Shown here in pieces: positions 1-7,970 of a stretch of DNA of 54,374 nucleotides. How positions within the stretch are numbered: the stretch's first letter is position 1; each line of letters begins with the position of its first letter. This DNA is from an uncultured Xylophilus sp. Its GTDB lineage: Bacteria; Pseudomonadota; Gammaproteobacteria; Burkholderiales; Burkholderiaceae_C. The notes beneath the pieces were generated by a model. That model worked only from the letters and a program-made list of their open reading frames with translations. It did not search any database and was not told the origin of the DNA. The position numbers were made by a program, and so were the translations under genes. The stretch is from the NCBI GenBank assembly GCA_913776965.1, contig CAJYQL010000019.1, positions 1-54,374 of the forward strand, given 5' to 3'.

Positions 1-258
1 CCGCTGCCGCGGCCGCTGCTCTTCTGCGCGGCGCACATGCTGGGCAGCTGGCTCGCCGGCACCCTGGCCTTCATCACTGCGCAGCAGCAGGTGATGGACG
101 TATGGCTCGGCCTCGGCCTGGTCATCGTCGCCAGCTTCATCGGCGCGAAGTTCGTCGAAGGCGCGGCCGAGCGCTACCTCGCCCGCGTACCGGGCCTGCC
201 CGCCATTCCGCCCGTCATCCCGCCCGCCACCCCCACCAATGGAGACACCACACCATGA
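1..258 (+). CDS. Phage holin-like membrane protein (5' end outside window)
   Basis: The frame is open from base 1 and ends in TGA at 256-258, so the gene starts before the window; an internal ATG lies at 37. The visible product is short and hydrophobic. One membrane segment surrounds LLFCAAHMLGSWLAG and a second surrounds VWLGLGLVIVASFIGAKF, followed by a Pro-rich tail ending in NGDTTP. Two short membrane helices directly in front of an endolysin gene are the usual signature of a prophage holin, which makes the inner-membrane lesion that releases or activates the endolysin. The stop overlaps the endolysin start as ATGA. The holin call rests on size, hydropathy and position, not on a recognised family motif. 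Confidence 0.55.
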   Translation, partial: PLPRPLLFCAAHMLGSWLAGTLAFITAQQQVMDVWLGLGLVIVASFIGAKFVEGAAERYLARVPGLPAIPPVIPPATPTNGDTTP

Positions 259-713
259 AGCTGACCGAGCACTTCACCTTGGCCGAGCTGACGGCCAGCA
301 GCAAGGCCCAGACGCTGGGCATCGACAACACGCCCGAGCAGGCGATCGTGCCGCGGCTGATCCGCACCGCCGAGATGCTGGAGCGGATCCGCGCGACGCT
401 CGGCCGCCCGGTCACCGTCACCAGCGGCTACCGCTGCGCCGAGCTCAACCGCGCGGTCGGCGGAGTCACCAGCAGCGACCACATGCAGGGCCATGCGGCC
501 GACATCGTCTGCCCGGGCTACGGCACGCCGACGCAGATCGCGCGGACGCTGGCGCCGCTGGTGTCGGTGCTCGGCATCGGCCAGCTGATCCTCGAGGGGG
601 TCAAGGGCAAGCAGTGGGTGCACGTCAGCACCCGCGTGCCGGCGATAGCGGCGAACCGGGTCATCACGATCACGGACCGCGGCACGCAGCTGGGCATCCA
701 GGAGTTCGCGTAA
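255..713 (+). CDS. Prophage endolysin, zinc peptidase M15 family
   Basis: The product is 152 aa. The start at 255 overlaps the preceding stop (ATGA). It belongs to the M15 (D-Ala-D-Ala carboxypeptidase-like) zinc peptidases that phages use to cut cell-wall peptides at lysis. The diagnostic SxHxxGxAxD motif reads SDHMQGHAAD, giving zinc ligands His76 and Asp83. The third ligand is His123 in WVHVS. The N-terminus (HFTLAELTAS) is typical of Peptidase_M15_3 phage enzymes. No signal peptide is visible, in keeping with release through a holin. Its neighbours are a holin-like gene upstream and the spanin pair downstream, forming a complete lysis cassette. Confidence 0.9.
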   Translation: MKLTEHFTLAELTASSKAQTLGIDNTPEQAIVPRLIRTAEMLERIRATLGRPVTVTSGYRCAELNRAVGGVTSSDHMQGHAADIVCPGYGTPTQIARTLAPLVSVLGIGQLILEGVKGKQWVHVSTRVPAIAANRVITITDRGTQLGIQEFA

Positions 714-826
714 TGGGCTGGCCCGAAGCCATCGTCGCCGCGCTGGCGGCCACCGTGTTCGGCTGGTACCTCTTCACCGTGGTGCCGATGCTGCCCTACC
801 TGTGGGAGACCGCCAGATGGTGCTGA
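713..826 (+). CDS. Tiny membrane protein in lysis cassette
   Basis: This is a 37-aa ORF whose ATG overlaps the endolysin stop (TAATG at 711-715) and whose own stop lies 10 nt inside the Rz-like gene. It contains one predicted transmembrane stretch (IVAALAATVFGWYLFTVV) and a short tail. Coupled overlaps on both sides suggest it is really translated. Small single-helix proteins at this position in phage lysis cassettes can be holin partners or antiholins, but nothing in the sequence identifies which. I do not recognise a family. Confidence 0.5.
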   Translation: MGWPEAIVAALAATVFGWYLFTVVPMLPYLWETARWC

Positions 827-1206
827 CCGATATCGCCACCGCGCCGGTGCGCGCGTCGATAGCCGGCTACCTGCTCGGCGCACTTGCCCTGCTGCTGGGC
901 GTGTCGATATTGGGCAACGTGCTGCTGTGGAGCGCGCGCGATCGCGCCCTGCTCGCCGCGCAGGAGCGCGACCAGGCGCGCGACGCCGCGCGGATCTGCA
1001 GCGATGCCACCGAGGATCTGCGCGACCTGGCCGACGCCCGCGGCCGCGAGGCCAAGGCGGCACAGGCCTCGGCTCGGGCCCGGTCCGTCGACGCAGGCAG
1101 GCGGGCCACGCAGGAGATCGCCATGCCGCCGGCCGTCTCTGGCGACGACTACGCCAGCGCCCGGGCGCGGCTCGACCGCTGGCAGGCGGGGAGGGCGCAG
1201 CCGTGA
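817..1206 (+). CDS. Rz-like i-spanin
   Basis: A GTG at 802 is in frame, but the ATG at 817 is preferred because the membrane helix then sits near the N-terminus. The product is about 129 aa: one N-terminal transmembrane helix (AGYLLGALALLLGVSILG), then a charged alpha-helical, coiled-coil-like periplasmic region rich in Arg, Asp and Ala. This is the build of the inner-membrane spanin (Rz), which together with Rz1 disrupts the outer membrane in the last step of phage lysis. Its stop overlaps the start of a lipoprotein gene as GTGA, which strongly supports the spanin assignment. Confidence 0.7.
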   Translation: MVLTDIATAPVRASIAGYLLGALALLLGVSILGNVLLWSARDRALLAAQERDQARDAARICSDATEDLRDLADARGREAKAAQASARARSVDAGRRATQEIAMPPAVSGDDYASARARLDRWQAGRAQP

Positions 1207-1469
1207 TCGCCTGCCTCATCGTCGTCGTGCTGGCGGTGCTGCTGGCCGGATGCGCCGCCGGTGCGCCGCAGCGGGTCAACGTGCCGGTGCCAGTCGAATG
1301 CCGCGTGCAGACGCCTGCACGACCAGCCATGCCGCTCGATGCGCTGCCGGCGAGTTATAGCGTCGATGTTTGGATAGCTCATGCTATAGCAGAAACCGTA
1401 ATTCGTGAAAGTTATGAGAACGAGTTGATTGCTGCGTTGCGAGTCTGTCTGGGTATTAAGTACCCTTGA
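1203..1469 (+). CDS. Rz1-like o-spanin lipoprotein
   Basis: The GTG start at 1203 overlaps the Rz-like stop (GTGA). The 88-aa product begins with a hydrophobic signal and a lipobox, LLAGC, that places the lipidated cysteine at residue 17. This is followed by a short Pro-containing segment (VPVPVECRVQTPARP). A lipoprotein encoded at the end of Rz is characteristic of Rz1, the outer-membrane half of the spanin complex. The C-terminal third, from about 1354 on, is A+T-richer and extends beyond the usual short Rz1 size, perhaps because the prophage end was remodelled there. Confidence 0.7.
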   Translation: MIACLIVVVLAVLLAGCAAGAPQRVNVPVPVECRVQTPARPAMPLDALPASYSVDVWIAHAIAETVIRESYENELIAALRVCLGIKYP

Positions 1470-1485
1470 GCGGGGTAATTGTGAA

Positions 1486-3039
1486 TTACTTCAACTTGCT
1501 TTCTATGCGTTCGACCAAATCGGTGAAGTGTTGCGTCGTGTGAGAGCAAATTATGGGAATAACTAGGTCGATGGTCTGCTGTCTGCTCAATCCAATATGC
1601 TTTGCAAGCTCGGAAAACTCTTGATGTTTACCGGCCGCCAAAGAATATTCTAAAAATGATGTTATCGAGTCTTCGTCGGATCCGACTGCGAGCGCAATTG
1701 CCAAAGGCATTGTTTGTGCATGCTGAATTAGCCATGACTCTGGCCAGGTTTCCCCCGGAAGATATGCCATCCGCCCAGTAATCCAGTCATTGAAATCGGC
1801 TTTCGGGGTTTCAGCCATATTCTTTGCATGGCCAATGTTATCCTCTTCCAGCTTTCTCTGATCGCCGTCGAATATTGCGATCATCTTTGTGGCATCTTGC
1901 CGTACATATGCCGCTGCGAGCTGTCGCGCCATAGCAGAGGCTGATCCAATTCTCAAAACATCGACCCGCGTACGTGTCTGGGCGTTCAGTGCCGCTGCAA
2001 TGACAGCCTGAGCAATATCATCCTCGACAAGTATTTGAATCTCTTTTTTGGCTGATCCACCCATCTTGGCCATTGCAAAATCGGCAGAGATTCCACGAGT
2101 AACTTTTGTTTTGTTGTTTATACATTCCAGATAAAATCGTGCTTCGTCGGGCAAATTATTAAATATCTCAGCCGAGTGAGTTGTGCAAATTATTTGAGTC
2201 TGCTTTTTTAAACAGGCGCTTTTTAGTTCTTTCATAAATCTTTTTTGCGCCTCGGCGTGAAGACCGAGTTCAATTTCATCTATTACTATAAGCGCATTAC
2301 CTCCAGATGCGTATATCGTGGAAAATATCTCGAATAATGCGTTTTCTCCCGCGCCCATATTAAATCCAGAGTACACGACGCCTTTCACTTGGACCAATGG
2401 TAAATTGTATTTTGAATGGGATAGCAATCGATATTCATCGTAATTTTTTTCAAGAATTTTTCCTACGATGATCTTTACGTCGTTTTCCCATCCCTGTACT
2501 TTAATATTTTTGAAAGATTTTGAATAGGATCGTGACTGGCTTCGCTCGCTATGAGGAACAATTCTCTCGATTCCTAGAAATACTACGCATTTTTCGAGAC
2601 GCTCGTCGTAGTCATTCCATTTGCCTCCTTGGCTTTTCTTTCTAACTTGATAGCCTAAACCCTTGCCGTTCGGATAGTCTTCTGGTGAAAGATTGTTGAC
2701 GGCGAACCCGTACCATATTTGGATGCCGGTGGGATTTTTTTCATCGGCAGATTGAATGAAAAAATCGCTGAATGTGTAATAGCTGTTTGTTCTTCGCGCA
2801 AGCTTATATCCTGTTTTAATATTGTGGTAAGCGCACGAAGCAATTGCAATCAAAGTAGACTTGCCCGCGCCATTTTTCCCTGCAATGGCGGCGATTGGGT
2901 AGTCGAAGTTAATTTCGAAGGGAGTTACTCCTCGCATAGAGCCCTCCATTAGCTCCATTGACCTCAACATTTGCTTTTCATATTCGCCGTTGAACCATTT
3001 TTTCAATGACTTGTCGACAGGTGAATCGTGATAGGGCAT
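1486..3039 (-). CDS. OLD-like AAA ATPase with C-terminal TOPRIM domain (possible phage-defence nuclease)
   Basis: The product is 517 aa. The start is supported by GGAGAAC just upstream of the ATG. The N-terminal ABC/SMC-type ATPase shows Walker A GKNGAGKST (about residues 54-62) and Walker B LIVIDEIELGLH near residue 250, then a switch-like ICTTHSAEIF. The C-terminal part resembles a TOPRIM nuclease fold: LVEDDIAQAVI (near 338) supplies the acidic start and IAIFDGDQRK (near 390) the DxD-like element. This is the architecture of OLD-family nucleases, which cut DNA in an ATP-dependent way and include several anti-phage proteins. Base composition is clearly A+T-richer than the flanking lysis genes. 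It sits convergent to the lysis cassette, where prophages often carry accessory genes. The defence role is inference from family and position. Confidence 0.7.
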   Translation of the reverse strand: MPYHDSPVDKSLKKWFNGEYEKQMLRSMELMEGSMRGVTPFEINFDYPIAAIAGKNGAGKSTLIAIASCAYHNIKTGYKLARRTNSYYTFSDFFIQSADEKNPTGIQIWYGFAVNNLSPEDYPNGKGLGYQVRKKSQGGKWNDYDERLEKCVVFLGIERIVPHSERSQSRSYSKSFKNIKVQGWENDVKIIVGKILEKNYDEYRLLSHSKYNLPLVQVKGVVYSGFNMGAGENALFEIFSTIYASGGNALIVIDEIELGLHAEAQKRFMKELKSACLKKQTQIICTTHSAEIFNNLPDEARFYLECINNKTKVTRGISADFAMAKMGGSAKKEIQILVEDDIAQAVIAAALNAQTRTRVDVLRIGSASAMARQLAAAYVRQDATKMIAIFDGDQRKLEEDNIGHAKNMAETPKADFNDWITGRMAYLPGETWPESWLIQHAQTMPLAIALAVGSDEDSITSFLEYSLAAGKHQEFSELAKHIGLSRQQTIDLVIPIICSHTTQHFTDLVERIESKLK

Positions 3040-3133
3040 GAGTTCTCCTTGGTCACCTTTTGTAGCACATGGAGCTTCGCCTGTCTAAATTAGATTCGTG
3101 TGTACTTCCTGACCCTGTTCGTGGAACTCTTCG

Positions 3134-4429
3134 CTAGGCTCGCACAAGCGGTAGTTCTTTCCAAGAAGTGGTGTAGTGTGGCGTTTTTAAATCTTGACGC
3201 ATCACCCACTGCCGACGCACTCCGGCTGTGCCAGCGCTCGCAATTTGGACGGTACCGCGTCCGTACCGGGCGTTGAGCTGATCAACAGCGGTCACTAGGT
3301 GGCCGCCGTCAGCGCCGCCTTCGTCGAGCGCCAGCTCAGCCTGTCCGATTGCGGCATCCTGTAGCTCTAGCAGGTGCACTCCCGCCTTAGCCATTTTGTA
3401 CCCCGGACGATAGATCTGCCGCATGCCGGCGACAGCCGCCTGCACCAGCAGACCCGTATCGGCCGTCGGCCGACGCAGCGGCACGACAACGCTGCGGCTG
3501 TACTGAGGGTCCTCTCGTCTATGTGGAGACGTGTGCACGAACGTCAGCACCTTGCCCGCGTGCCCGTTCTGCCGCCGCAGCTTCTCGCCGGCTCGGGACG
3601 CGAACTCGGTCACCGCCTCGATCAGGTCCTCCAGCCGCGTGACCGGCCGGCCGAAGCTCCGCGTGCTGGCGATCTCTTTCTTAGCCGGCGGCACGTCCTC
3701 GAAGGCGATGCACGACAGGCCCTGCAGCTCGCGCACGGTCTTCTCGAGCGTGACGTTCCACCGGCTGCGGACCATCGCCGGACGGAGCCGCGCCACGTCG
3801 AGCGCCGTTGATAGTCCGGCGCCGCGCAACTGCTCGGCGATGCGTCGGCCGATACCCCAGACCTCGCCCAGGTCGGTGGCGGCCAGGACCGCATCGAAGT
3901 CCGAGGCGTGCAGGGCGGCCAGATTGGCGACCTGCGCCAGCTCGGCCGGGTAGCTGCCGGGCTTGCGCTCGGCGGTCTTGGCGACGTGGTTAGCCAACTT
4001 CGCCAGCGTCTTCGTCTGGCCGATGCCGATGCCGCAGGGGATGCCGATCCACTGGTGGATGCGCTCTCGGACCCTGCGCGCCCGGGCCGTCACGTCGCGC
4101 ACGCCGGCAAGGCCGACGAAGCTCTCGTCGATGCTGTAGATCTCCTGCTCGGGGCCGAGGCCGGCCGCCAGGCTCATCATCCGATTGGAGATGTCCCCGT
4201 ACAGCCCGAAGTTGGCCGACAGCGCCACGACGCCGGCATGGGGCATCTGCGTACGGATCTGGAACCAGGGCATGCCCATGGTGATGCCGAGGGCCTTCGC
4301 CTCGTTACTGCGCGCGATCGCGCAGCCGTCGTTGTTGCTCAGCACGATCACCGGCCGGCCGTTCAGCGCCGGGCGAAAGATCCTCTCGCAGCTGACGTAG
4401 AAGTTATTTCCATCGACGAGTGCGTACAC
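3134..4429 (-). CDS. umuC: Y-family DNA polymerase V catalytic subunit UmuC
   Basis: The product is 431 aa, close to the usual 420-425. It performs translesion DNA synthesis after SOS induction. The metal-binding acidic residues are visible: Asp6 in LVDGNNFY and Asp101-Glu102 in YSIDESF. The steric-gate region (NNFYVSCERIF) and the helix-hairpin-helix region around DLGEVWGIGRRIAEQL are also typical. The start lies 26 nt inside umuD, so the two genes are translationally coupled. It is the last gene of a four-gene operon that begins at 5472 behind an SOS box. Confidence 0.95.
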   Translation of the reverse strand: MYALVDGNNFYVSCERIFRPALNGRPVIVLSNNDGCAIARSNEAKALGITMGMPWFQIRTQMPHAGVVALSANFGLYGDISNRMMSLAAGLGPEQEIYSIDESFVGLAGVRDVTARARRVRERIHQWIGIPCGIGIGQTKTLAKLANHVAKTAERKPGSYPAELAQVANLAALHASDFDAVLAATDLGEVWGIGRRIAEQLRGAGLSTALDVARLRPAMVRSRWNVTLEKTVRELQGLSCIAFEDVPPAKKEIASTRSFGRPVTRLEDLIEAVTEFASRAGEKLRRQNGHAGKVLTFVHTSPHRREDPQYSRSVVVPLRRPTADTGLLVQAAVAGMRQIYRPGYKMAKAGVHLLELQDAAIGQAELALDEGGADGGHLVTAVDQLNARYGRGTVQIASAGTAGVRRQWVMRQDLKTPHYTTSWKELPLVRA

Positions 4430-4895
4430 GATCGGCCCCCTCCGTCCGCAGGTTTTTGAAGACGGTGATCGAGGACGTCACCACACCCCAGATCGTGAGC
4501 GACTGGCCGTCGCGCGGCACGATATCCGGATAGGTCGGGTTGGCCGCCACCAAGCGGATCTGGCCGTGGCGCAGGTGCAGGTACTTGACCGTGAAATCGT
4601 TGTCGTCGAGCACGGCGACCACGATGTCCATGTGCGCCGGCCGCAGCGCCCGGTTCACGACGACGACGTCGCCGTCAAGGATGCCGGCCTCGATCATCGA
4701 GGGGCCTGCCACGCGCAGCAGGAACGTCGCCTGCGGGTGCGTGATCAGCTGCTCGATCAGGTCGATGCGCTTGGTGTTGAAGTCCTCTGCAGGGGACGGA
4801 AAGCCCGCCGGAACGGTATGGCCGGGGAAGGGCAGCAGCTTGCGCAGCAGCACTTCCACCGCCACAGGCCGGCCAGCGAGCAAGTCGGCGTGCAT
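4404..4895 (-). CDS. umuD: UmuD-type self-cleaving peptidase (S24), Pol V accessory subunit
   Basis: The product is 163 aa, longer than E. coli UmuD (139 aa). It has the LexA/UmuD S24 peptidase fold. The predicted self-cleavage site is Ala30-Gly31 (VPAGFPSP); the catalytic serine is Ser66 in GPSM and the lysine is Lys104 in FTVKYL, with spacings close to those of E. coli UmuD. RecA-stimulated cleavage converts UmuD to UmuD', which assembles with UmuC as Pol V. The C-terminal extension beyond the peptidase fold overlaps the start of umuC. Upstream in the same operon are two small genes of unknown function. Confidence 0.92.
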   Translation of the reverse strand: MHADLLAGRPVAVEVLLRKLLPFPGHTVPAGFPSPAEDFNTKRIDLIEQLITHPQATFLLRVAGPSMIEAGILDGDVVVVNRALRPAHMDIVVAVLDDNDFTVKYLHLRHGQIRLVAANPTYPDIVPRDGQSLTIWGVVTSSITVFKNLRTEGADRVRTRRWK

Positions 4896-4904
4896 GGATC
4901 GGCA

Positions 4905-5159
4905 TCAGAACGGAACGGGGCAGGGCACGACCGCGATCGGGCCCGGGCCGCTGTAGACCTGCTCGCCCGTCTTGATCACGGTGACGGTCCAATCCTCGCC
5001 GGCGCGCCCGACCTGGTAGTCGCGAGCCGGCAGCGCCAGCGTGTTGCGCTCGGGCCAGCTGTGCATCAGGTCGTCGGTGACTTCCGCCGGAATGTCCGGC
5101 GTGCGCAGCAGCGACCAGCCGTAGCGCGGCCGGTACCGGGTGAGGTCCGCATCAGCCAA
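4905..5159 (-). CDS. Unknown 84-aa protein in umuDC operon
   Basis: The best start is a TTG at 5159, with GAGGTG about six bases upstream and a small overlap with the previous gene's stop (TTGGCTGA). A frame open further upstream would read over the preceding gene and is not needed. The product contains LTRYRPRYGWSLLRTPDIPAE and a C-terminal WTVTVIKTGEQVYSGPGP segment, which looks like a small beta-rich fold. No signal peptide or membrane segment is seen, and I do not recognise a family. It lies 9 nt ahead of umuD in an SOS-controlled operon, so it should be made during DNA damage. Confidence 0.6.
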   Translation of the reverse strand: MADADLTRYRPRYGWSLLRTPDIPAEVTDDLMHSWPERNTLALPARDYQVGRAGEDWTVTVIKTGEQVYSGPGPIAVVPCPVPF

Positions 5160-5472
5160 GGCGCACCTCGAAGTAGGCGATCTCGGCTTCTTCGCCCATG
5201 CCGCGCAGGCCTGCGTCGCGGGCGGACTGCGCCGACTTGCTCCACCGGGTGGCTGCGTTCGCGACCTCGGTGCTGATCTCGGACGCATCGGCATCGGCCG
5301 CCTCGCACCAGGCGCCATACGCGCGCGCCACGTCCTCCGGTCCACCGAGCAGCCGTTCCAACTCGGCGCAGTAGCGCGTCTCGGCCTTGATACGCGCGTC
5401 GGCCGGCAGGCCGTGCACGTCGCAGAGGGTCACGGTGTAGAGGGTGGTGTCGAGGGTGGCGGCGGCATTCAT
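5152..5472 (-). CDS. Unknown 106-aa first gene of SOS-controlled umuDC operon
   Basis: The start chosen is the ATG at 5472 (MNAAATLDTTLYTVTL), 48 nt downstream of a strong SOS box; the frame is open further upstream but would run through the operator. The product is acidic and mostly helical after a short beta start, with sections such as YCAELERLLGG and NAATRWSKSAQSARDAG. No motif I can name is present. Its stop overlaps the TTG start of the next gene, giving the chain unknown-unknown-umuD-umuC. A role in regulating or assisting Pol V is possible but is only inferred from context. Confidence 0.7.
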   Translation of the reverse strand: MNAAATLDTTLYTVTLCDVHGLPADARIKAETRYCAELERLLGGPEDVARAYGAWCEAADADASEISTEVANAATRWSKSAQSARDAGLRGMGEEAEIAYFEVRLG

Positions 5473-5519
5473 GGTCCAGGTCCTGTAGGCAGTGAGCGGC
5501 GTGGGCCGCGTTGTTGGGG

Positions 5520-5539
5520 TACTGGATAAGCATACAGGC
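5520..5539 (-). promoter_or_regulatory. LexA (SOS) box controlling the umuDC operon
   Basis: The 20-mer TACTGGATAAGCATACAGGC contains the CTG-N10-CAG core of gammaproteobacterial/E. coli-type LexA operators with an A/T-rich spacer. On the minus strand a plausible -10 (TATGCT) lies inside the box, so LexA would occlude the promoter. It is 48 nt upstream of the first ATG of the four-gene operon. Confidence 0.85.
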
Positions 5540-5781
5540 CATGCGGCAGAATCTCGCCCCGAGATCGGGGGCTTTACCTGCCGAGCCCGCGGCGCGGCCA
5601 TCTGGTTCGTCGTCACGCAACGAGTTTTGATGTTTGGCCTCACCGCAGGCCGGCATCAATGGATGGTCTAGAAGGGTGAATTCCGATTTTGTGAAGAATT
5701 GCCCACACTTGTGCTAATTTTCTAGCAAATATCTAATAGGAGTGGTATACCTGCGTTGTCCATTTATGCAAAGGAGTTATT

Positions 5782-7875
5782 GTGAAATCGGCATTTTCCG
5801 TTTTTGTAGGTCTGCTTGTTATTTCAGCATCTCATGCGGCCTCGGTATCAGATGTTGAGTACAAGAAAATTTCAGAATCCATTAGGATGAATGGATATTC
5901 TCCGGTGCTTATAAATATTAAATCTATTCCGCTGAGTCGTCTTGGTTCGGATTTGACTGGTGTCATTAGCGAAATTGAGAGCAGAACCAATAGGCTCAAG
6001 GCCGAATTGGGGGCTGGAATTGTCGATGGTGGCGTTTGGAGCAATGGGATCGGTCAGGTTGAGCTGAAACTCAATGCGAAGGGCTTGGAAACTCTGCGGC
6101 GTACTGTGTCTGCGGAAAGCTTTAGCGCTGGAGCTCCTTGGTATACCCGCAGTAGCTCGTCAAATTTAGACGGCCGGCTAAATTCCATCGACGAAGCATT
6201 AAAGGGTGGGCCTGTTGATGTTGAAATAATATTAAATACTGAAAATTTTCAGTTCGAACTGTCTGAGGATGGCTCAATCGCAGTTTTAAACGCAGGTGAC
6301 GGCGTGAAAGATGCTCGTCAAGCCCTTTTGAAGAAAATGACATCATTAGATGTCATTGGTTTGTCGTCCTTGCAAAGCGAAGTTTTCTCCGCAAACTCTC
6401 CGATTGTTAAGTTAAAACTTACACGCCAAGGAATTGAGAAGCTTTCTCTCGAAAAATCGGTACGCAGCATGCGCTTGGTTGGTTACAAAGAACGTCGTCA
6501 GAGCGAGGTGTTGAATTTTGCGGATGCAGCAAAACCCAAGAACGGGCAGTACGATATTCTGATCACGATAGACTCTCCTGTGAGCGGAGGGCTTATTTCA
6601 AAAAGCAACGAAATCAATCAAACGGAAGCCTACACAAAGGCCGCGCGTCGATTGGTCAGCAAATATGGGGTTGATTTACGTCACCTTGACTTTATTAGGA
6701 TGGGTATAGTTGCAGCGAAAGGCAGTGAGAAAAACATAGCTGCAATGGTGGCGGCCAAAGACCCATTGATCAAGCAGGTGAGTCTTAACAGGATTGCCGG
6801 GTACCCACAGCTAAATCAAAGTGGATTCACCATGAATTTGCCCGGGGCGTGGAACGTCGGCTATGTCGGTTCGGGTCAGAACATAGCAATCCTCGATACA
6901 GGCGTTCAACTAAATCACGACTTTTTTAAAGATGCTTCTGGGAACTCTCGGATATTTTTCCAAGCATGCTTCGGCACTAATTCTGGAAACGCACAATCTG
7001 TTTGCCCCGCGCAAGATGCAAATGGCGATAGCCCTTTGAACTATCCGAATTCGGGAGCACCTACGCCAAGCAACCTTTGTAGTCCGTACGCTGAGCCATG
7101 TTTTCACGGTACGCACGTCGCAGGAATTGCCGCGGGTCGTTATCAAACGACTCTGCCAACTCCGGTGCAGGGCGTAGCCTACGGTGCTCGAATTCTTGCG
7201 ATTAAAGTCTCATCGTATGATCCGACCACGGCACCGAATCTACCCTATTTCACAGAAGACATTGTGGCAGCGCTCAATGCGATTATGTTAAATATGTCTG
7301 CGGGTACTACTAACAACCCATTTACAGTTAACATTAGCTCTGGTACTTCATCAACTTACGGAGGGCAATGCAATTATTTCAATGCGGCGGCAACTGCAGC
7401 AATTGACAACCTTCGCAATCTAGGTGTGCCTGTGGTGGTGGCAGCAGGGAACAGCGGCTCATACTCGTCAAATTCCCTAATCGCTTGGCCTGCTTGTATC
7501 GATGGTGCGATTAAAGTAGCCGCTTTGGACAACGACTCGTCGGGGGCAACTCTAGCCACCTACTCTAAACTGCCTTTGCCTTCTTCGTTCCCCGGGCAAG
7601 ATTTGTGGGCTGCCCCCGGCGGAGGGAATACTAAAAGTATTCTTTCTTCTTCTGGTCCGGGCGCGTCTGAACTTTCCGGTGCAAGCGGTACGTCTATGGC
7701 CGCACCGCAAATCGCTGGCCTATACGCTCTTGTTAAAAGTGTAGTGCCGGGAATAAGCGTCTCGGGCGTAACAGCGTATTTGCAGGCAAGTGCCTCATTG
7801 ACTGTCAATCTGCCAAGTTGCGAGGGAAGTTGCCAGCTAATTCCTTACAAGCGTCCATTAATGCCAAATTATTGA
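5782..7875 (+). CDS. Secreted subtilisin-like serine protease (S8) with long propeptide
   Basis: The product is 697 aa with a GTG start at 5782 behind a good AAGGAGTT site. A signal peptide ends near ASHAA (about residue 20). The catalytic triad is intact: Asp372 (AILDTGVQLNH), His442 (HGTHVAG) and Ser638 (SGTSMAAP), with the oxyanion Asn in AAGNSGS. The region from about 20 to 345 is far longer than a normal propeptide and appears to hold three inhibitor-I9-like modules. The protein ends soon after the catalytic domain, with no anchor or beta-barrel, so it is probably released by Sec and cleaved. Base composition is A+T-rich compared with the core genes, which suggests acquisition. It separates the SOS umuDC operon from the SRAP gene. 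Confidence 0.9.
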   Translation: MKSAFSVFVGLLVISASHAASVSDVEYKKISESIRMNGYSPVLINIKSIPLSRLGSDLTGVISEIESRTNRLKAELGAGIVDGGVWSNGIGQVELKLNAKGLETLRRTVSAESFSAGAPWYTRSSSSNLDGRLNSIDEALKGGPVDVEIILNTENFQFELSEDGSIAVLNAGDGVKDARQALLKKMTSLDVIGLSSLQSEVFSANSPIVKLKLTRQGIEKLSLEKSVRSMRLVGYKERRQSEVLNFADAAKPKNGQYDILITIDSPVSGGLISKSNEINQTEAYTKAARRLVSKYGVDLRHLDFIRMGIVAAKGSEKNIAAMVAAKDPLIKQVSLNRIAGYPQLNQSGFTMNLPGAWNVGYVGSGQNIAILDTGVQLNHDFFKDASGNSRIFFQACFGTNSGNAQSVCPAQDANGDSPLNYPNSGAPTPSNLCSPYAEPCFHGTHVAGIAAGRYQTTLPTPVQGVAYGARILAIKVSSYDPTTAPNLPYFTEDIVAALNAIMLNMSAGTTNNPFTVNISSGTSSTYGGQCNYFNAAATAAIDNLRNLGVPVVVAAGNSGSYSSNSLIAWPACIDGAIKVAALDNDSSGATLATYSKLPLPSSFPGQDLWAAPGGGNTKSILSSSGPGASELSGASGTSMAAPQIAGLYALVKSVVPGISVSGVTAYLQASASLTVNLPSCEGSCQLIPYKRPLMPNY

Positions 7876-7970
7876 GCTCGTCCTTCACCCCGATCCTCTT
7901 GCTTTATTTTGGGCAGTTCGTCTTGTTCAATAAATTGCAGGTGACGGGATCGGGGATGTAGATGCACTAA

